A stretch of 64,000 nt of DNA from JBCBGF01 sp038526915 (GTDB lineage Bacteria; Pseudomonadota; Alphaproteobacteria; Rhodobacterales; Rhodobacteraceae). Both the position numbers and the translations under genes were made by a program. The notes beneath the pieces were generated by a model that saw only the letters and a list, made by a program, of their open reading frames with translations, did not search any database and was not told the DNA's origin. Shown piece by piece: positions 32,972-43,501 of this stretch. The stretch lies in the NCBI GenBank assembly GCA_038526915.1, contig JBCBGF010000004.1, positions 248,001-312,000 on the forward strand, in the 5' to 3' direction. Within the stretch, counting starts at the first letter, position 1, and each line of letters begins with the position of its first letter.

Positions 32972-34236
32972 TGGATCACTTTCTCTACAAAGACGGCATT
33001 CTGCATGCCGAAGACGTCCCCGTGCCGGATATCGCCGCCACCGTCGGCACCCCTTTCTATTGCTATTCCACGGCCACGCTCACACGCCACTACCAGCTGT
33101 TTGATGAGGCGCTAAGCGGCCTCGACCATCTGGTGTGCTATGCCATGAAGTCGAACTCGAACCAGGCGATCCTTAAGCTTATGGGCGATCTGGGCGCAGG
33201 TATGGATGTCGTCTCCGGCGGCGAATATCTGCGCGCAAAGGCGGCAGGGATCCCGGGCGACCGTATTGTGTTTTCAGGGGTCGGCAAAACCGGTGACGAG
33301 ATGCACCTGGCGCTGGAGGGCGGCATTCGCCAGTTCAACGTCGAAAGCGAACCTGAGATGCAGCTCTTGTCGGCCATCGCGGTCTCGATGAACACCACCG
33401 CGCCGATCACTATTCGCGTGAACCCGGATGTGGACGCGCGCACGCATGCCAAGATCGCAACGGGCAAGTCCGAGAACAAGTTCGGCATCCCGATCGCCCG
33501 CGCCCGCGATGTGTACCGCATGGCCGCCGATCTTCCGGGGATCGAGGTCATTGGCATCGACGTGCATATCGGCAGCCAGCTGACCGAGTTGGAGCCATTC
33601 GAGACGGCATATCTCAAGGTCGCCGAACTGACCCGCCAATTGCGCGCCGACGGCCATGACATCCGCCGGTTGGACCTGGGCGGGGGTCTTGGCATCCCCT
33701 ATGCCCGATCGAACGAGGCGCCCCCTCTGCCCATCGAATACGGCGCGCTGATCAAGCGCACCGTGGGCGATCTGGGATGCGAGATCGAGATCGAGCCGGG
33801 GCGGCTGATATCCGGCAATGCGGGCATCTTGGTGTCCTCGGTGATCTACGTGAAATCCGGCGAAGGCCGCGACTTCCTGATTCTCGACGCCGCGATGAAT
33901 GACCTGATCCGCCCCGCTATGTACGAGGCCTGGCATGACATCGTGCCTGTTCTTGAGGCATCTGCCGGCATAGAGACCGCCGCTTTCGACATCGTGGGCC
34001 CGGTTTGTGAAACGGGTGATACCTTCGCCAAAGCGCGCGAAATGCCGCCCGTGCAGGCGGGCGAACTGGTCGCTTTCCGCTCTGCCGGGGCCTATGGCGC
34101 TGTAATGTCATCGGAATATAACACGCGCCCCCTGATCCCCGAGGTTCTGGTGCGCGAGGATCAATTCGCCGTCATTCGCCCACGTCCCAGCTTTGACGAC
34201 ATGATAAAGCGCGATACCATACCGGAATGGCTGTGA
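32971..34236 (+). CDS. lysA: Diaminopimelate decarboxylase
   Basis: 421 residues. This PLP enzyme makes lysine from meso-diaminopimelate. The PLP lysine is in LVCYAMKSNSNQAIL, the phosphate-binding glycines in LDLGGGLGIPY, and the substrate cysteine region in GPVCETGDTFA. The ATG at 32971 fits the family (DHFLYKDGILHAEDV); a longer in-frame start overlaps other genes and is not used. It is coupled to DUF2834 by a TAATG overlap. Confidence 0.97.
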   Translation: MDHFLYKDGILHAEDVPVPDIAATVGTPFYCYSTATLTRHYQLFDEALSGLDHLVCYAMKSNSNQAILKLMGDLGAGMDVVSGGEYLRAKAAGIPGDRIVFSGVGKTGDEMHLALEGGIRQFNVESEPEMQLLSAIAVSMNTTAPITIRVNPDVDARTHAKIATGKSENKFGIPIARARDVYRMAADLPGIEVIGIDVHIGSQLTELEPFETAYLKVAELTRQLRADGHDIRRLDLGGGLGIPYARSNEAPPLPIEYGALIKRTVGDLGCEIEIEPGRLISGNAGILVSSVIYVKSGEGRDFLILDAAMNDLIRPAMYEAWHDIVPVLEASAGIETAAFDIVGPVCETGDTFAKAREMPPVQAGELVAFRSAGAYGAVMSSEYNTRPLIPEVLVREDQFAVIRPRPSFDDMIKRDTIPEWL

Positions 34237-34272
34237 TGCACTATGTTGTGCGGAAAGCCCCGGCGCGAGTGA

Positions 34273-36896
34273 ATGACAGACCAAGCTTCAGCCCTGGATC
34301 AGGCCTCTGAGCGCCTGAAATGGCCCCTCCGCCTGACCCATGGCGGGCTGTGGGCCGAACGGGTTGTGCGGGCGTTCTGGCCGCTCTCCACGATCCTGCT
34401 GCTGGCTGTTGCCGCAGTTATGGCCGGTCTTCAAGACATGGTCGCCTTGGAACTGGCCTGGGGCCTGGCCGTTGCCGCTATCGTCGGTGTGACCGCGGCC
34501 ACCGTCATCGGCGTTCAACGCTTTCGCAGGCCGACCCGCGCCGAAGCCCTCGACCGGCTCGACAAAACCCTGCCGGGACGTCCGATCACGGCCATCGGTG
34601 ACACACAAGCCATCGGCACTGGCGACGCAGCCTCTGAAAGTGTGTGGCAAGCGCATGTGGCGCGCATGGCCCAGCGCATCGAAGGGGCCAAGGCGGTGGA
34701 GCCCGATCTGCGGCTGGCCGACCGCGATCCCTACGCCCTACGCTACGTTGCATTGATCGCCTTCGTCATGGCCGCCCTTTTCGGGTCGGTCTGGCGTGTG
34801 GCGTCGATCAGTGACCTGGCTCCAGGGGCGGCAGGGCAAGCACTTGCTACGGGACCGGCATGGGAAGGCTGGGTGGAACCTCCGGCCTACACCGATCGCC
34901 CTAGCCTCTATCTCAACGATATCGACGATGCGGCCCTCTCAGTACCGGCGGGCAGCGAAATCACCTTGCGGCTATATGGTGAGATCGGCGCGCTGACGGT
35001 TGATGAAACCGTCTCCGCCCGTATCGGAGAATTGCCGCCCGCGTCTGATCCGGCGCAAAGCTTCACGGCGACCCAGGACGGGCGCATTGCAATCCAGGGG
35101 CCTGGGGGGCGTGAATGGAACGTAACGATCCTCGCCGACACCGCGCCCGAGATCGAGGCCATTGGCCCGCTTGAGCGCACCGTTGGCGGAGAGTTCCAGC
35201 AACCGTTCATCGCCAGCGATGATTACGGCGTCGTTGCGGGACGCGCCGAGATGGCGCTTGATCTGTCGCGCGTTGATCGCCGCTTCGGGCTGACCATCGA
35301 TCCCGAACCGCGGGAGGCGATCATCCTCGACCTGCCCATGACGATCACTGGCGACCGGCGCGAGTTCGAAGAGACTTTGATCGACAATCTCGAACAACAT
35401 CCGCTCGCAGGCCTGCCGGTCACGCTCACGCTGTTTGCAGACGATGCCGCGGGGCAGACCGGGGCAAGCGCGCCGCAGGAAGCGTTCCTGCCCGCACGGC
35501 GCTTTTTCGATCCGCTGGCCTCGGCCATCGTCGAACAACGCCGCGACCTGCTCTGGTCCCGCGAAAACGCGCCGCGTGTCGCTGCGGTTTTGCGCGCGAT
35601 CAGCCATCGCCCTGAAGGCTATTTCAACCCCGAAACCGCCTATCTCAAACTGCGCGTTGCAATTCGCCGCCTCGAAGCGGCGTACACCTATGCGACCGTC
35701 TCGGACGAACTGCAGACCGAGATTGCGGACGTCCTCTGGGACATCGCCCTGCAGATTGAAGAAGGCGATCTGTCGGACGCGTTGGAGCGGCTGCGGCGGG
35801 CGCAGGATCGCCTGTCAGACGCCATCCAGAACGGCGCGACCGACGAAGAAATCGCTGAGCTGATGCAGGAATTGCGCGATGCGATGCAGGATTACATGCG
35901 CCAGTTGGCCGAGCAATCGGGCCAGGAGGGGGACAACCAGCAGGCGCAGAACCAGCCCCAGGACGGTCAGGATATCACTGGGGACCAGCTCGAAGAGATG
36001 CTGCAGCGCCTGCAGGAATTGATGGAACAAGGGCGCACCGAAGAAGCGCAGGCCTTGCTCGACCAGCTGCGCCAGATGATGGAGAACATGCAGATCGCCG
36101 AAGGCCAGCAGGGCCAAGGGCAGCAAAGCCCGGGCCAACAGGCGATGGAGGGGCTGGCCGAGACGCTGCGCCAGCAACAGGGGCTGTCGGATGAAGCGTT
36201 CCGTGACCTGCAAGAGCAATTCGGCCAGAACCGCGACGGCCAGCAACAGGGTCAGCAGCAAGGCCAACAACAGGGCCAGCAACAACCCGGCCAACAGCCC
36301 GGCGGCCAACAGGGGCAGCAGCCAGGTCAGGGACAACCGAACCAGCAAGGCCAGGGCCAGGGCCAAGGCAACCAGCAACCGGGGCAGCCCGGCACCCAAG
36401 GCCAGCAAAGCCTGGCCGATCGCCAACAGGCGCTGCGAGACGAGTTGCGGCGCCAGCAGCAGGGGTTGCCAGGCGCAGGCACACCGGAAGGCGACGCGGC
36501 CCGCGATGCGCTTGACCGGGCGGGACGCGCGATGGACGGCGCAGAGGAAGCACTGCGTGAGGAAGACTTCGCTGGCGCGCTCGACAATCAGTCCGAGGCG
36601 ATCGAAGCCTTGCGTGAAGGCATGCGCGAGCTTGGCGAACAGATGGCGCAGCAACAGCAGGGCCAGCCCGGGCAGCAGGGCGACCAGTTGGGTGAAGCTA
36701 ATCCCTTGGGTGAACGCGACCCCCTGGGGCGCGAGGCGGGCCGAAACGGGCGCCTTGGCACCGACGAACAGCTGCTGCAGGGTGATGATGTCTATCGGCG
36801 TGCGCGCGAGCTACTGGACGAGATCAGACGCCGGTCTGGCGAGCAGGCCCGCCCGGAAGTCGAGTTGGACTATCTGCGGCGCTTGCTCGACCGCTT

Positions 36897-36900
<4 letters not shown>
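34273..36900 (+). CDS. TIGR02302/DUF4175-type membrane protein with a Gln/Gly-rich C-terminal region
   Basis: 875 residues. Hydrophobic segments lie at about 33-80 (two spans) and 155-175, after which a long soluble part follows, with one helical stretch around 450-560. Residues ~550-750 are full of Gln and Gly (QQGQQQGQQQ, QPGQQPGGQQG and the like), then a charged C-terminal segment (RRSGEQARPEVELDYLRRLLDRF). This layout is what I remember of the TIGR02302 family of alphaproteobacteria, whose role is not known. It follows lysA by about 36 bases. The stop codon overlaps that of the convergent zinc-ribbon gene. Confidence 0.88.
36226..36411 (+). repeat. Gln-Gly low-complexity repeat tract inside the TIGR02302-type gene
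   Basis: A run of CAGCAACAGGGC-like units encodes QGQQ/QPGQ repeats at about residues 652-713 of the protein. The units are imperfect and vary in codon use, so this is an old protein-level repeat rather than a fresh microsatellite. It may be a flexible linker or self-association segment; the sequence alone cannot tell. Confidence 0.8.
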
Positions 36901-37871
<971 letters not shown>

Positions 37872-38029
37872 GTCTGCCCCCAATACCGTTTGTTTCCAAC
37901 GGTCTTTTGCCTCATCGACACCTCTATTATCAGCGCGCCCACGAAACTCAAAGCGATCACGCCAAACCCCGATTGAAACACCGAACCCGCTGAGGCAAAC
38001 ATACGCCACAGACCCGAACGAGGCACAGC

Positions 38030-38707
38030 GTGATCGAGCTTTCAGGCGTCAGCTACAGCTATGGCGAACGACGCCTGTTTGCGGACGTATCGCTACACCT
38101 GGCGCCCGGATCGTTCTATTTCCTCACCGGTCCGTCCGGCACCGGCAAAACCACACTGCTCAAGCTGTGCAATCTCGAACTGAGCCCGGAGATCGGCCAA
38201 ATCCGAGTCTTCGGCCAAGACACGGCAGAGTTTGACCGCAACGCGATCGCCGATGTGCGCCAAAGGATCGGGTTTGTGCATCAAGATTGCCAATTCATCG
38301 ATCACCTAAGCATCGAAGACAACGTGGCCCTGCCGTTGCGCGTTTCTGCGCAAAAACCGGCGCATGAAGGCGATGATTTGCGGCAGCTTCTGGCTTGGGT
38401 CGGGCTTGCGCACCATGCCGCCGCCCTGCCCCCACAACTGTCAGGTGGCGAACGCCAGCGGGCAGCGCTTGCACGGGCCGTTGTGATGGCGCCAGAGGTC
38501 ATTCTCGCCGATGAACCCACCGGGAACATCGATTGGGAGATGTCGACCCGCGTCCTGACTCTGCTGATCGAACTCAACCGAACTGGCAAAACGGTTCTGG
38601 TGGCAACGCATGACCTGCATCTGATCCGACAGGCCAAGGCCCAGGTCCAAGCCCGCGTTCTGCGCATAAGAGACGGGCAGTTGCAGCTTGCGGGGTCGGA
38701 CCTGTGA
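38030..38707 (+). CDS. ftsE: Cell division ATP-binding protein FtsE
   Basis: 225 residues of an ABC ATPase. Walker A is GPSGTGKTTLLK, the signature is LSGGERQRAALARA, and Walker B is VILADEPTGNID. With FtsX it controls peptidoglycan hydrolases at the division site. The next gene, ftsX, overlaps its stop by four bases, which fixes the identity. FtsE tends to be shorter than other ABC ATPases, as here. A start at 38030 (GTG ATC GAG CTT) is used. Confidence 0.96.
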   Translation: MIELSGVSYSYGERRLFADVSLHLAPGSFYFLTGPSGTGKTTLLKLCNLELSPEIGQIRVFGQDTAEFDRNAIADVRQRIGFVHQDCQFIDHLSIEDNVALPLRVSAQKPAHEGDDLRQLLAWVGLAHHAAALPPQLSGGERQRAALARAVVMAPEVILADEPTGNIDWEMSTRVLTLLIELNRTGKTVLVATHDLHLIRQAKAQVQARVLRIRDGQLQLAGSDL

Positions 38708-39588
38708 CGCCCCCCGCCCTGTTTGCCAGCGGCGATGCCGAACGCATCGTGCCACCCACCGGCACCACCGCATATCTGACAACGATCGCGGCGGCGGCAA
38801 TGGCGTTTCTGGCCGTCTTCGCGCTGGCCCTGTTGTTCACGACCGCGGATGTGGCCCGAACTTGGTCCGAGGATCTGGCCCAAACCGCAACGATCCGCAT
38901 ATCGGCCCCTGCCGAACAGGTTGATGCGCAGGTGGCGGCGGTCCTGTCGATCCTGGACCAAACCCCCGGCATTGCCGAGGCGCGCGCGCTGAGCCCCGAA
39001 GAACAGCAGGCCTTGATCACCCCTTGGTTCGGGCCCGATCTGCCGCTCGACACCCTGCCCATTCCGCAGCTTGTCGAGGTCCGACAGGATGCGCGCGGTG
39101 TCGATGCCGAAGGCCTCCGCCTGCGCCTCCGGGCCGAGGTACCGGGCGCGATTTATGACGATCACACCCGCTGGCGCGAACCTTTGATCGAGGCGGCGGA
39201 TCGCATCCGCGGGTTTGGCTGGGTGTCGCTTGCCCTGATCGGCGGGACCATGGGGATCATCGTGTCACTCGCGGCAAGCGCGGCGCTCGCGGCCAACGGC
39301 CCGGTGATCGACGTTCTACGCCTGATCGGTGCGCGGGACGGTTTTGTCGCAAACGCCTTCATCCGGCGCTTCACCCTGCGCGCCATGTCCGGGGCGGCTG
39401 TGGGAACCGCCGTCGCGATGATCGTCATCCTGATCTGGCCCAGCGGGGATGCCGCCGGTTTTCTGGGAAGCTTCGGTTTTCGAGGCGTAGAATGGGCCGT
39501 CCCGCTCACCATCCCTATCCTGGCCGCAGCGGTCGCCTATCTGGCCACGGGCATCGCGGCCCGACGCAGACTGCGCGAGATCCGATGA
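38704..39588 (+). CDS. ftsX: Cell division protein FtsX
   Basis: 294 residues. Four hydrophobic segments (about 25-45, 172-195, 225-245 and 262-285) with a periplasmic loop after the first, as in FtsX. The FtsX family stretch LRLIGARDGFVANAFIRRFTLRAM is seen. It transmits the state of FtsE to periplasmic amidase activators (EnvC-type). It overlaps ftsE before it and plsC after it by four bases each, so three genes are coupled. Confidence 0.94.
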   Translation: MTPPALFASGDAERIVPPTGTTAYLTTIAAAAMAFLAVFALALLFTTADVARTWSEDLAQTATIRISAPAEQVDAQVAAVLSILDQTPGIAEARALSPEEQQALITPWFGPDLPLDTLPIPQLVEVRQDARGVDAEGLRLRLRAEVPGAIYDDHTRWREPLIEAADRIRGFGWVSLALIGGTMGIIVSLAASAALAANGPVIDVLRLIGARDGFVANAFIRRFTLRAMSGAAVGTAVAMIVILIWPSGDAAGFLGSFGFRGVEWAVPLTIPILAAAVAYLATGIAARRRLREIR

Positions 39589-40310
39589 TCCTTCTCCAAT
39601 ACATCCGGTCACTGGTCTTCAACTTGTCGATGTATCTGGCCATGCTTGTTCTGGGCATTGTCTTTCTTCCCTACGCCCTGATCAGCGCCGATGGCGCGCT
39701 AAAAGCCTGTCAGACCTATTGCCGCTATGTCATCTGGACTGCCCGCTGGATGATCGGGTTGAGGGTCGAGGTCCGCGGCACACCGCCATCAGCCGAAGCT
39801 TTGGTGGCCGCAAAGCACCAATCTTTCTTCGACATCATCGTGATCTTCGGCGCGGTCCCGCGTGGCAAGTTCATCATGAAAGCCATCCTGATGTACGCCC
39901 CGATCATCGGACAGTACGGCCTGCGGATCGGCTGCGTGCCCGTCAATCGGGGCAAACGCGGGCAGGCGGTGGCCAAGATGCTCGACGACGTCAAACGCGG
40001 CCTGCAACGCCCCGGGCAGTTGATCATCTATCCGCAGGGCACCCGTGTCGCGCCCGGTGCGACCAGACCCTACAAGGTGGGAACCGCCGTGCTCTATGAG
40101 CAGCTTGGCCAGCCCTGCTATCCTATTGCCACAAATATAGGCGTGTTCTGGCCCAAGCGCGGGGTGCTACGACGCCCCGGAACGGCAGTGGTTGAGTTTT
40201 TACCGCCGATCCCGGCGGGCCTGTCGCGGGAGGATTTCATGGAACAGCTTGAGACCCAGATTGAGACAAGATCAAACGCCCTGATGCGCGAGGCCGGATT
40301 TGATGGATAA
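39585..40310 (+). CDS. plsC: 1-acyl-sn-glycerol-3-phosphate acyltransferase
   Basis: 241 residues. It acylates lysophosphatidate in phospholipid synthesis. The H-x4-D motif is HQSFFD (His78 to Asp83), the substrate motif is YPQGTRVAPG, and the first ~30 residues are a membrane segment. The start is the ATG in the ATGA overlap with ftsX. The 3' end overlaps the following gene by eight bases. Substrate chain length is not predictable. Confidence 0.94.
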   Translation: MILLQYIRSLVFNLSMYLAMLVLGIVFLPYALISADGALKACQTYCRYVIWTARWMIGLRVEVRGTPPSAEALVAAKHQSFFDIIVIFGAVPRGKFIMKAILMYAPIIGQYGLRIGCVPVNRGKRGQAVAKMLDDVKRGLQRPGQLIIYPQGTRVAPGATRPYKVGTAVLYEQLGQPCYPIATNIGVFWPKRGVLRRPGTAVVEFLPPIPAGLSREDFMEQLETQIETRSNALMREAGFDG

Positions 40311-40911
40311 TTACACGATCACGTCGCTTGAGACGCTTGAGGCCCTCTATGGGGCGCCTGCACAAATGTCGCTGTCCAAGGTCATGCAGCGGATCACGCC
40401 GCAGTATCGTAAATGGATCGATCACGCCCGCTTTTGCATTCTGTCGACCGTGGGCCCCGAAGGCACCGATGCCAGCCCGCGCGGCGATGACGGACCCGTC
40501 GTGCGGATTGTCGACGACAAAACGCTGTGGCTGCCCGACTGGCGCGGCAACAACCGCACCGACAGCCTGCGCAATATTGTGCGCGATCGCCGGGTCAGCC
40601 TGATGTTTATGGTAAGCGGTTCAAACAACGTCGTGCGGGTGAACGGTCAGGCCGTCCTCAGCATCGCGACTGACGTGGTGCAAAGCTTCGAGCAGCGCGG
40701 CAAGCACCCGCGTTCAGTCATCGTTGTGACGGTGGATGAGCTGTACTTTCAGTGTGCCAAAGCGCTTATGCGCTCAGGCCTCTGGAGCCGCGGGGATGAC
40801 AGCGAGGGCCTTCCCACCGCCGGCGCATTTGTGCGCGAGTTCGAGGCGGATTTTGACGCAGAAGGCTATGACAGCGGCTATGCCGACTACGCCAAACCCC
40901 GCATGTGGTAG
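40303..40911 (+). CDS. Pyridoxamine 5'-phosphate oxidase-family flavoprotein (MSMEG_1061-like)
   Basis: 202 residues of a split-barrel FMN-binding fold: HARFCILSTVGPEGTDASPRGD, then LWLPDWRGNNRTDSLRNIVRDRRVSLMFMV, and a C-terminal VTVDELYFQCAKALMRSGLW. The pattern matches the MSMEG_1061 group, whose substrate is unknown; it is not classical PdxH. The ATG at 40303 lies inside plsC (eight-base overlap). It converges with accA after three bases. Confidence 0.88.
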   Translation: MDNYTITSLETLEALYGAPAQMSLSKVMQRITPQYRKWIDHARFCILSTVGPEGTDASPRGDDGPVVRIVDDKTLWLPDWRGNNRTDSLRNIVRDRRVSLMFMVSGSNNVVRVNGQAVLSIATDVVQSFEQRGKHPRSVIVVTVDELYFQCAKALMRSGLWSRGDDSEGLPTAGAFVREFEADFDAEGYDSGYADYAKPRMW

Positions 40912-40914
40912 GCG

Positions 40915-41877
40915 TCAGGCCGCCAGGCCGTTGCTGCCCATTTCCAAGAATTTGCGCCGCCGGTCGGCCACAAGTTTTTCCCCAGACTGTTCCGACAACT
41001 CGCCCAGCATCGCCCCAATCGCGGCCCCCACAGCGGCAATCGTCGCGGTGGGATCACGCTGGGCCCCGCCAAGCGGCTCGTCGATAATGCGGTCGATCAC
41101 GCCCAAGGCCTTGAGATCCTGCGCCGTCAGCCGCAACGCCTCGGCCGCTTCCCGCATCTTTTCAGCGTCCTTCCACAGGATCGACGCACAGCCCTCGGGC
41201 GAAATGACCGAATAGATCGAATGCTCCAGCATGGCCAATCGGTTGGCTGTGGCAAAGGCCACCGCCCCGCCCGATCCGCCTTCGCCGATGATCACGCTGA
41301 CCAGCGGCACCTTCAGCTGCAGACACCGCTCGGTGGAACGGGCAATCGCCTCAGACTGGCCACGCTCTTCCGCGCCTTTCCCGGGATAGGCGCCGGGTGT
41401 GTCGACCAGCGTGATCACCGGGACATTGAACCGATCTGCAAGGTCCATCAAACGGATCGCCTTGCGATACCCCTCGGGCCGTGCCATGCCGAAATTCCGC
41501 TCGATCCGGGTCTTCGTGTCGGTGCCCTTCTCATGCCCGATCACCATAACGGGCCGGTCGCCCAGGCGCGCCAATCCGCCCATAACCGCTTGATCGTCCG
41601 CAAAATTCCGATCCCCGGCAAGCGGTGTGTATTCGGTAAACAACGCCTCGATATAATCGCGGCAATGCGGGCGGTCGGGGTGCCGGGCCACCTGGCATTT
41701 CCGCCACGGGCTCAGGTCTTTATAGAGGTCCGTCAGCAAAGACGCCGCCTTGGCATCCAGCGCCGCGGCCTCCCTTTCGATGTCCATCTCTTCGTTCGCG
41801 CGCGCCATCGCCCGCAGCTCTTCAGCCTTGCCTTCGATCTCGGCCAAAGGCTTTTCGAATTCGAGGTAGTTGGTCAT
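40915..41877 (-). CDS. accA: Acetyl-CoA carboxylase carboxyltransferase subunit alpha
   Basis: 320 residues, full length. With AccD it transfers the carboxyl group from biotin carboxyl carrier protein to acetyl-CoA, the committed step of fatty-acid synthesis. The start LEFEKPLAEIEGKAEELR, then GHEKGTDTKTRIERNFGMARPEGYRKA, and VIGEGGSGGAVAFATANRL are clear family stretches. It is a single gene here, away from accD. Confidence 0.97.
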   Translation of the reverse strand: MTNYLEFEKPLAEIEGKAEELRAMARANEEMDIEREAAALDAKAASLLTDLYKDLSPWRKCQVARHPDRPHCRDYIEALFTEYTPLAGDRNFADDQAVMGGLARLGDRPVMVIGHEKGTDTKTRIERNFGMARPEGYRKAIRLMDLADRFNVPVITLVDTPGAYPGKGAEERGQSEAIARSTERCLQLKVPLVSVIIGEGGSGGAVAFATANRLAMLEHSIYSVISPEGCASILWKDAEKMREAAEALRLTAQDLKALGVIDRIIDEPLGGAQRDPTATIAAVGAAIGAMLGELSEQSGEKLVADRRRKFLEMGSNGLAA

Positions 41878-41975
41878 CCTGCACCCCTTTTGCCGCCCCT
41901 ATATGTCGCTGCGCTGCGCCAGTTGCAACTGGCCGGGGATGGACAAAGCAAGCGCACGCACCCTAAACGGCTCGG

Positions 41976-43115
41976 ATGACACGCCTGACGTTCGATGATC
42001 CCCGCGCGCTGCTTGCTGACCTGTGGTCTGTTGGCGTGAACGCGGTGCGTGGCGACACGTGTGTCGCTGCGGCGCTCGACGCTCATGGGGTGGAGACACC
42101 GGACACAATCATCGCTGTCGGCAAGGCCGCAGGCGCGATGGCCCAAGCAGCGTTTGACCGCTTTTCCGCCGATATCCCCAGCCTCATCGTCACCAAGTAC
42201 GGCCATCTGGACGATCTTGATCTTCCCGCAACCGCGGATCTGATCGAGGCCGCGCATCCTGTGCCCGATGAAAACAGCCTGCACGCCGGCAGCACACTGA
42301 TTTCGTGGGTTGAGGGCATGGGGCACGATAGCCACCTCTTGTTTCTCGTCTCCGGCGGGGCCTCGGCGCTGGCGGAAGTGCCCACAGACGGGCTAAGCCT
42401 TGATGACGTCTCCAGCGACAATGTGCGACTGTTGTCCGAAGGGCTTGATATTCACGCCATGAACCGGCACCGGATCGCGCGATCGCAGATCAAAGGCGGC
42501 AAGCTTCTCAACCGCTTTCCCGGCGCGAAACTGACGGTTCTCGCCATGTCCGACGTCGAAGGCGACGACGTCGGGATCATCGGGTCGGGGTTGGGTCTCG
42601 TCACGGAACAGGTGACCGCCGATGCGGCGGTGCATGTAGTCGCGTCAAACGCCATCGCCCGCGGCGCCATCGCCGACGCAGCGGCTGCGCGCGCAATCCC
42701 GGTCCAACGCAACGATGAGGCTCTTTACACGGATGTGACCGTGGCCGCGCAACGGATCGCAGACGCCTTGCGCGACCCCGCACCCGGTCTCTATATCTCC
42801 GGTGGGGAACCGACGGTTCACCTGCCTGATACCCCCGGACGCGGGGGCCGCAACCAGGCGCTAGCCCTTCTTTTGGCCGAACGCTTCAAAGGCATGCCCG
42901 CGGTCACGGCCTTGGTGGCGGGAACCGATGGCACAGATGGGCCGACGCCGGATGCTGGCGGCTATGCCGACGGCACGCTCTGGCAAAGCGAGGCGGCGGC
43001 GCATCTAGAGCGGGCCGACGCCGGAACTTACCTCGCCGACCACGGCGCCCTGTTCACCTGCGGGCCCACTGGCACCAACGTCATGGACATCGCCCTGGTT
43101 CTGGTCGAAGGCTAA
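41976..43115 (+). CDS. Glycerate 2-kinase (type II, MOFRL family)
   Basis: 379 residues. The DUF4147/MOFRL glycerate kinase fold phosphorylates D-glycerate to 2-phosphoglycerate. Seen are AVGKAAGAMAQAAFDRF near residue 50, LVSGGASALAEVPTDGLSLDD, and the MOFRL-like end YLADHGALFTCGPTGTNVMDI. Such enzymes serve the serine cycle, glyoxylate or hydroxypyruvate use. It is divergent from accA and its stop codon overlaps that of cueR (CTAA). Confidence 0.92.
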   Translation: MTRLTFDDPRALLADLWSVGVNAVRGDTCVAAALDAHGVETPDTIIAVGKAAGAMAQAAFDRFSADIPSLIVTKYGHLDDLDLPATADLIEAAHPVPDENSLHAGSTLISWVEGMGHDSHLLFLVSGGASALAEVPTDGLSLDDVSSDNVRLLSEGLDIHAMNRHRIARSQIKGGKLLNRFPGAKLTVLAMSDVEGDDVGIIGSGLGLVTEQVTADAAVHVVASNAIARGAIADAAAARAIPVQRNDEALYTDVTVAAQRIADALRDPAPGLYISGGEPTVHLPDTPGRGGRNQALALLLAERFKGMPAVTALVAGTDGTDGPTPDAGGYADGTLWQSEAAAHLERADAGTYLADHGALFTCGPTGTNVMDIALVLVEG

Positions 43116-43501
43116 GGATCGGTCGACAGCGACTGCAGGATTGGACAGTCAGGCCGGTGATCGCCCGCGCAGGCGTCTACCAGTTCAGCCAATGTCTGCC
43201 GCATCTCACTCAGATCCGCGATCTTGCGCTCGATCTGGTCCAGGTGATCCTGCGCGATCCGTTTGACCTCGGCACTGGCCCGCGTGTCATCCTCATAAAG
43301 CTGCAACAGCGTCCGACAGTCTTCGATGCTGAACCCAAGGGCACGGGCACGACCAAGAAAGGCCAGTTTGTGCAGATCGCTATCTCGGAACGCGCGATAC
43401 CCGTTGGCATCCCGCGCCGGCGCAATCAGGCCGATATCCTCGTAATAGCGGATGGTCTTTGCAGGCAGACCGGCCCGGTCGGCCACTTCCCCGATATTCA
43501 T
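43112..43501 (-). CDS. cueR: Cu(I)-responsive MerR-family regulator CueR
   Basis: 129 residues. The MerR helix-turn-helix is MNIGEVADRAGLPAKTIRYYEDIGL. The metal-binding pair is Cys111 and Cys119 (in CAGDHRPDCPI), matching the spacing of the E. coli CueR pair. It activates copA by untwisting a long-spacer promoter when copper binds. It is the second gene after copA (ATGA overlap), so it is probably made from the same copper-induced transcript. The operator before copA is described separately. Confidence 0.95.
   Translation of the reverse strand: MNIGEVADRAGLPAKTIRYYEDIGLIAPARDANGYRAFRDSDLHKLAFLGRARALGFSIEDCRTLLQLYEDDTRASAEVKRIAQDHLDQIERKIADLSEMRQTLAELVDACAGDHRPDCPILQSLSTDP

Noticed and set aside
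36226..36411. CRISPR-like or tandem DNA repeat
   Set aside because: Units are short, imperfect and lie in a coding frame for Gln and Gly; there are no spacers.
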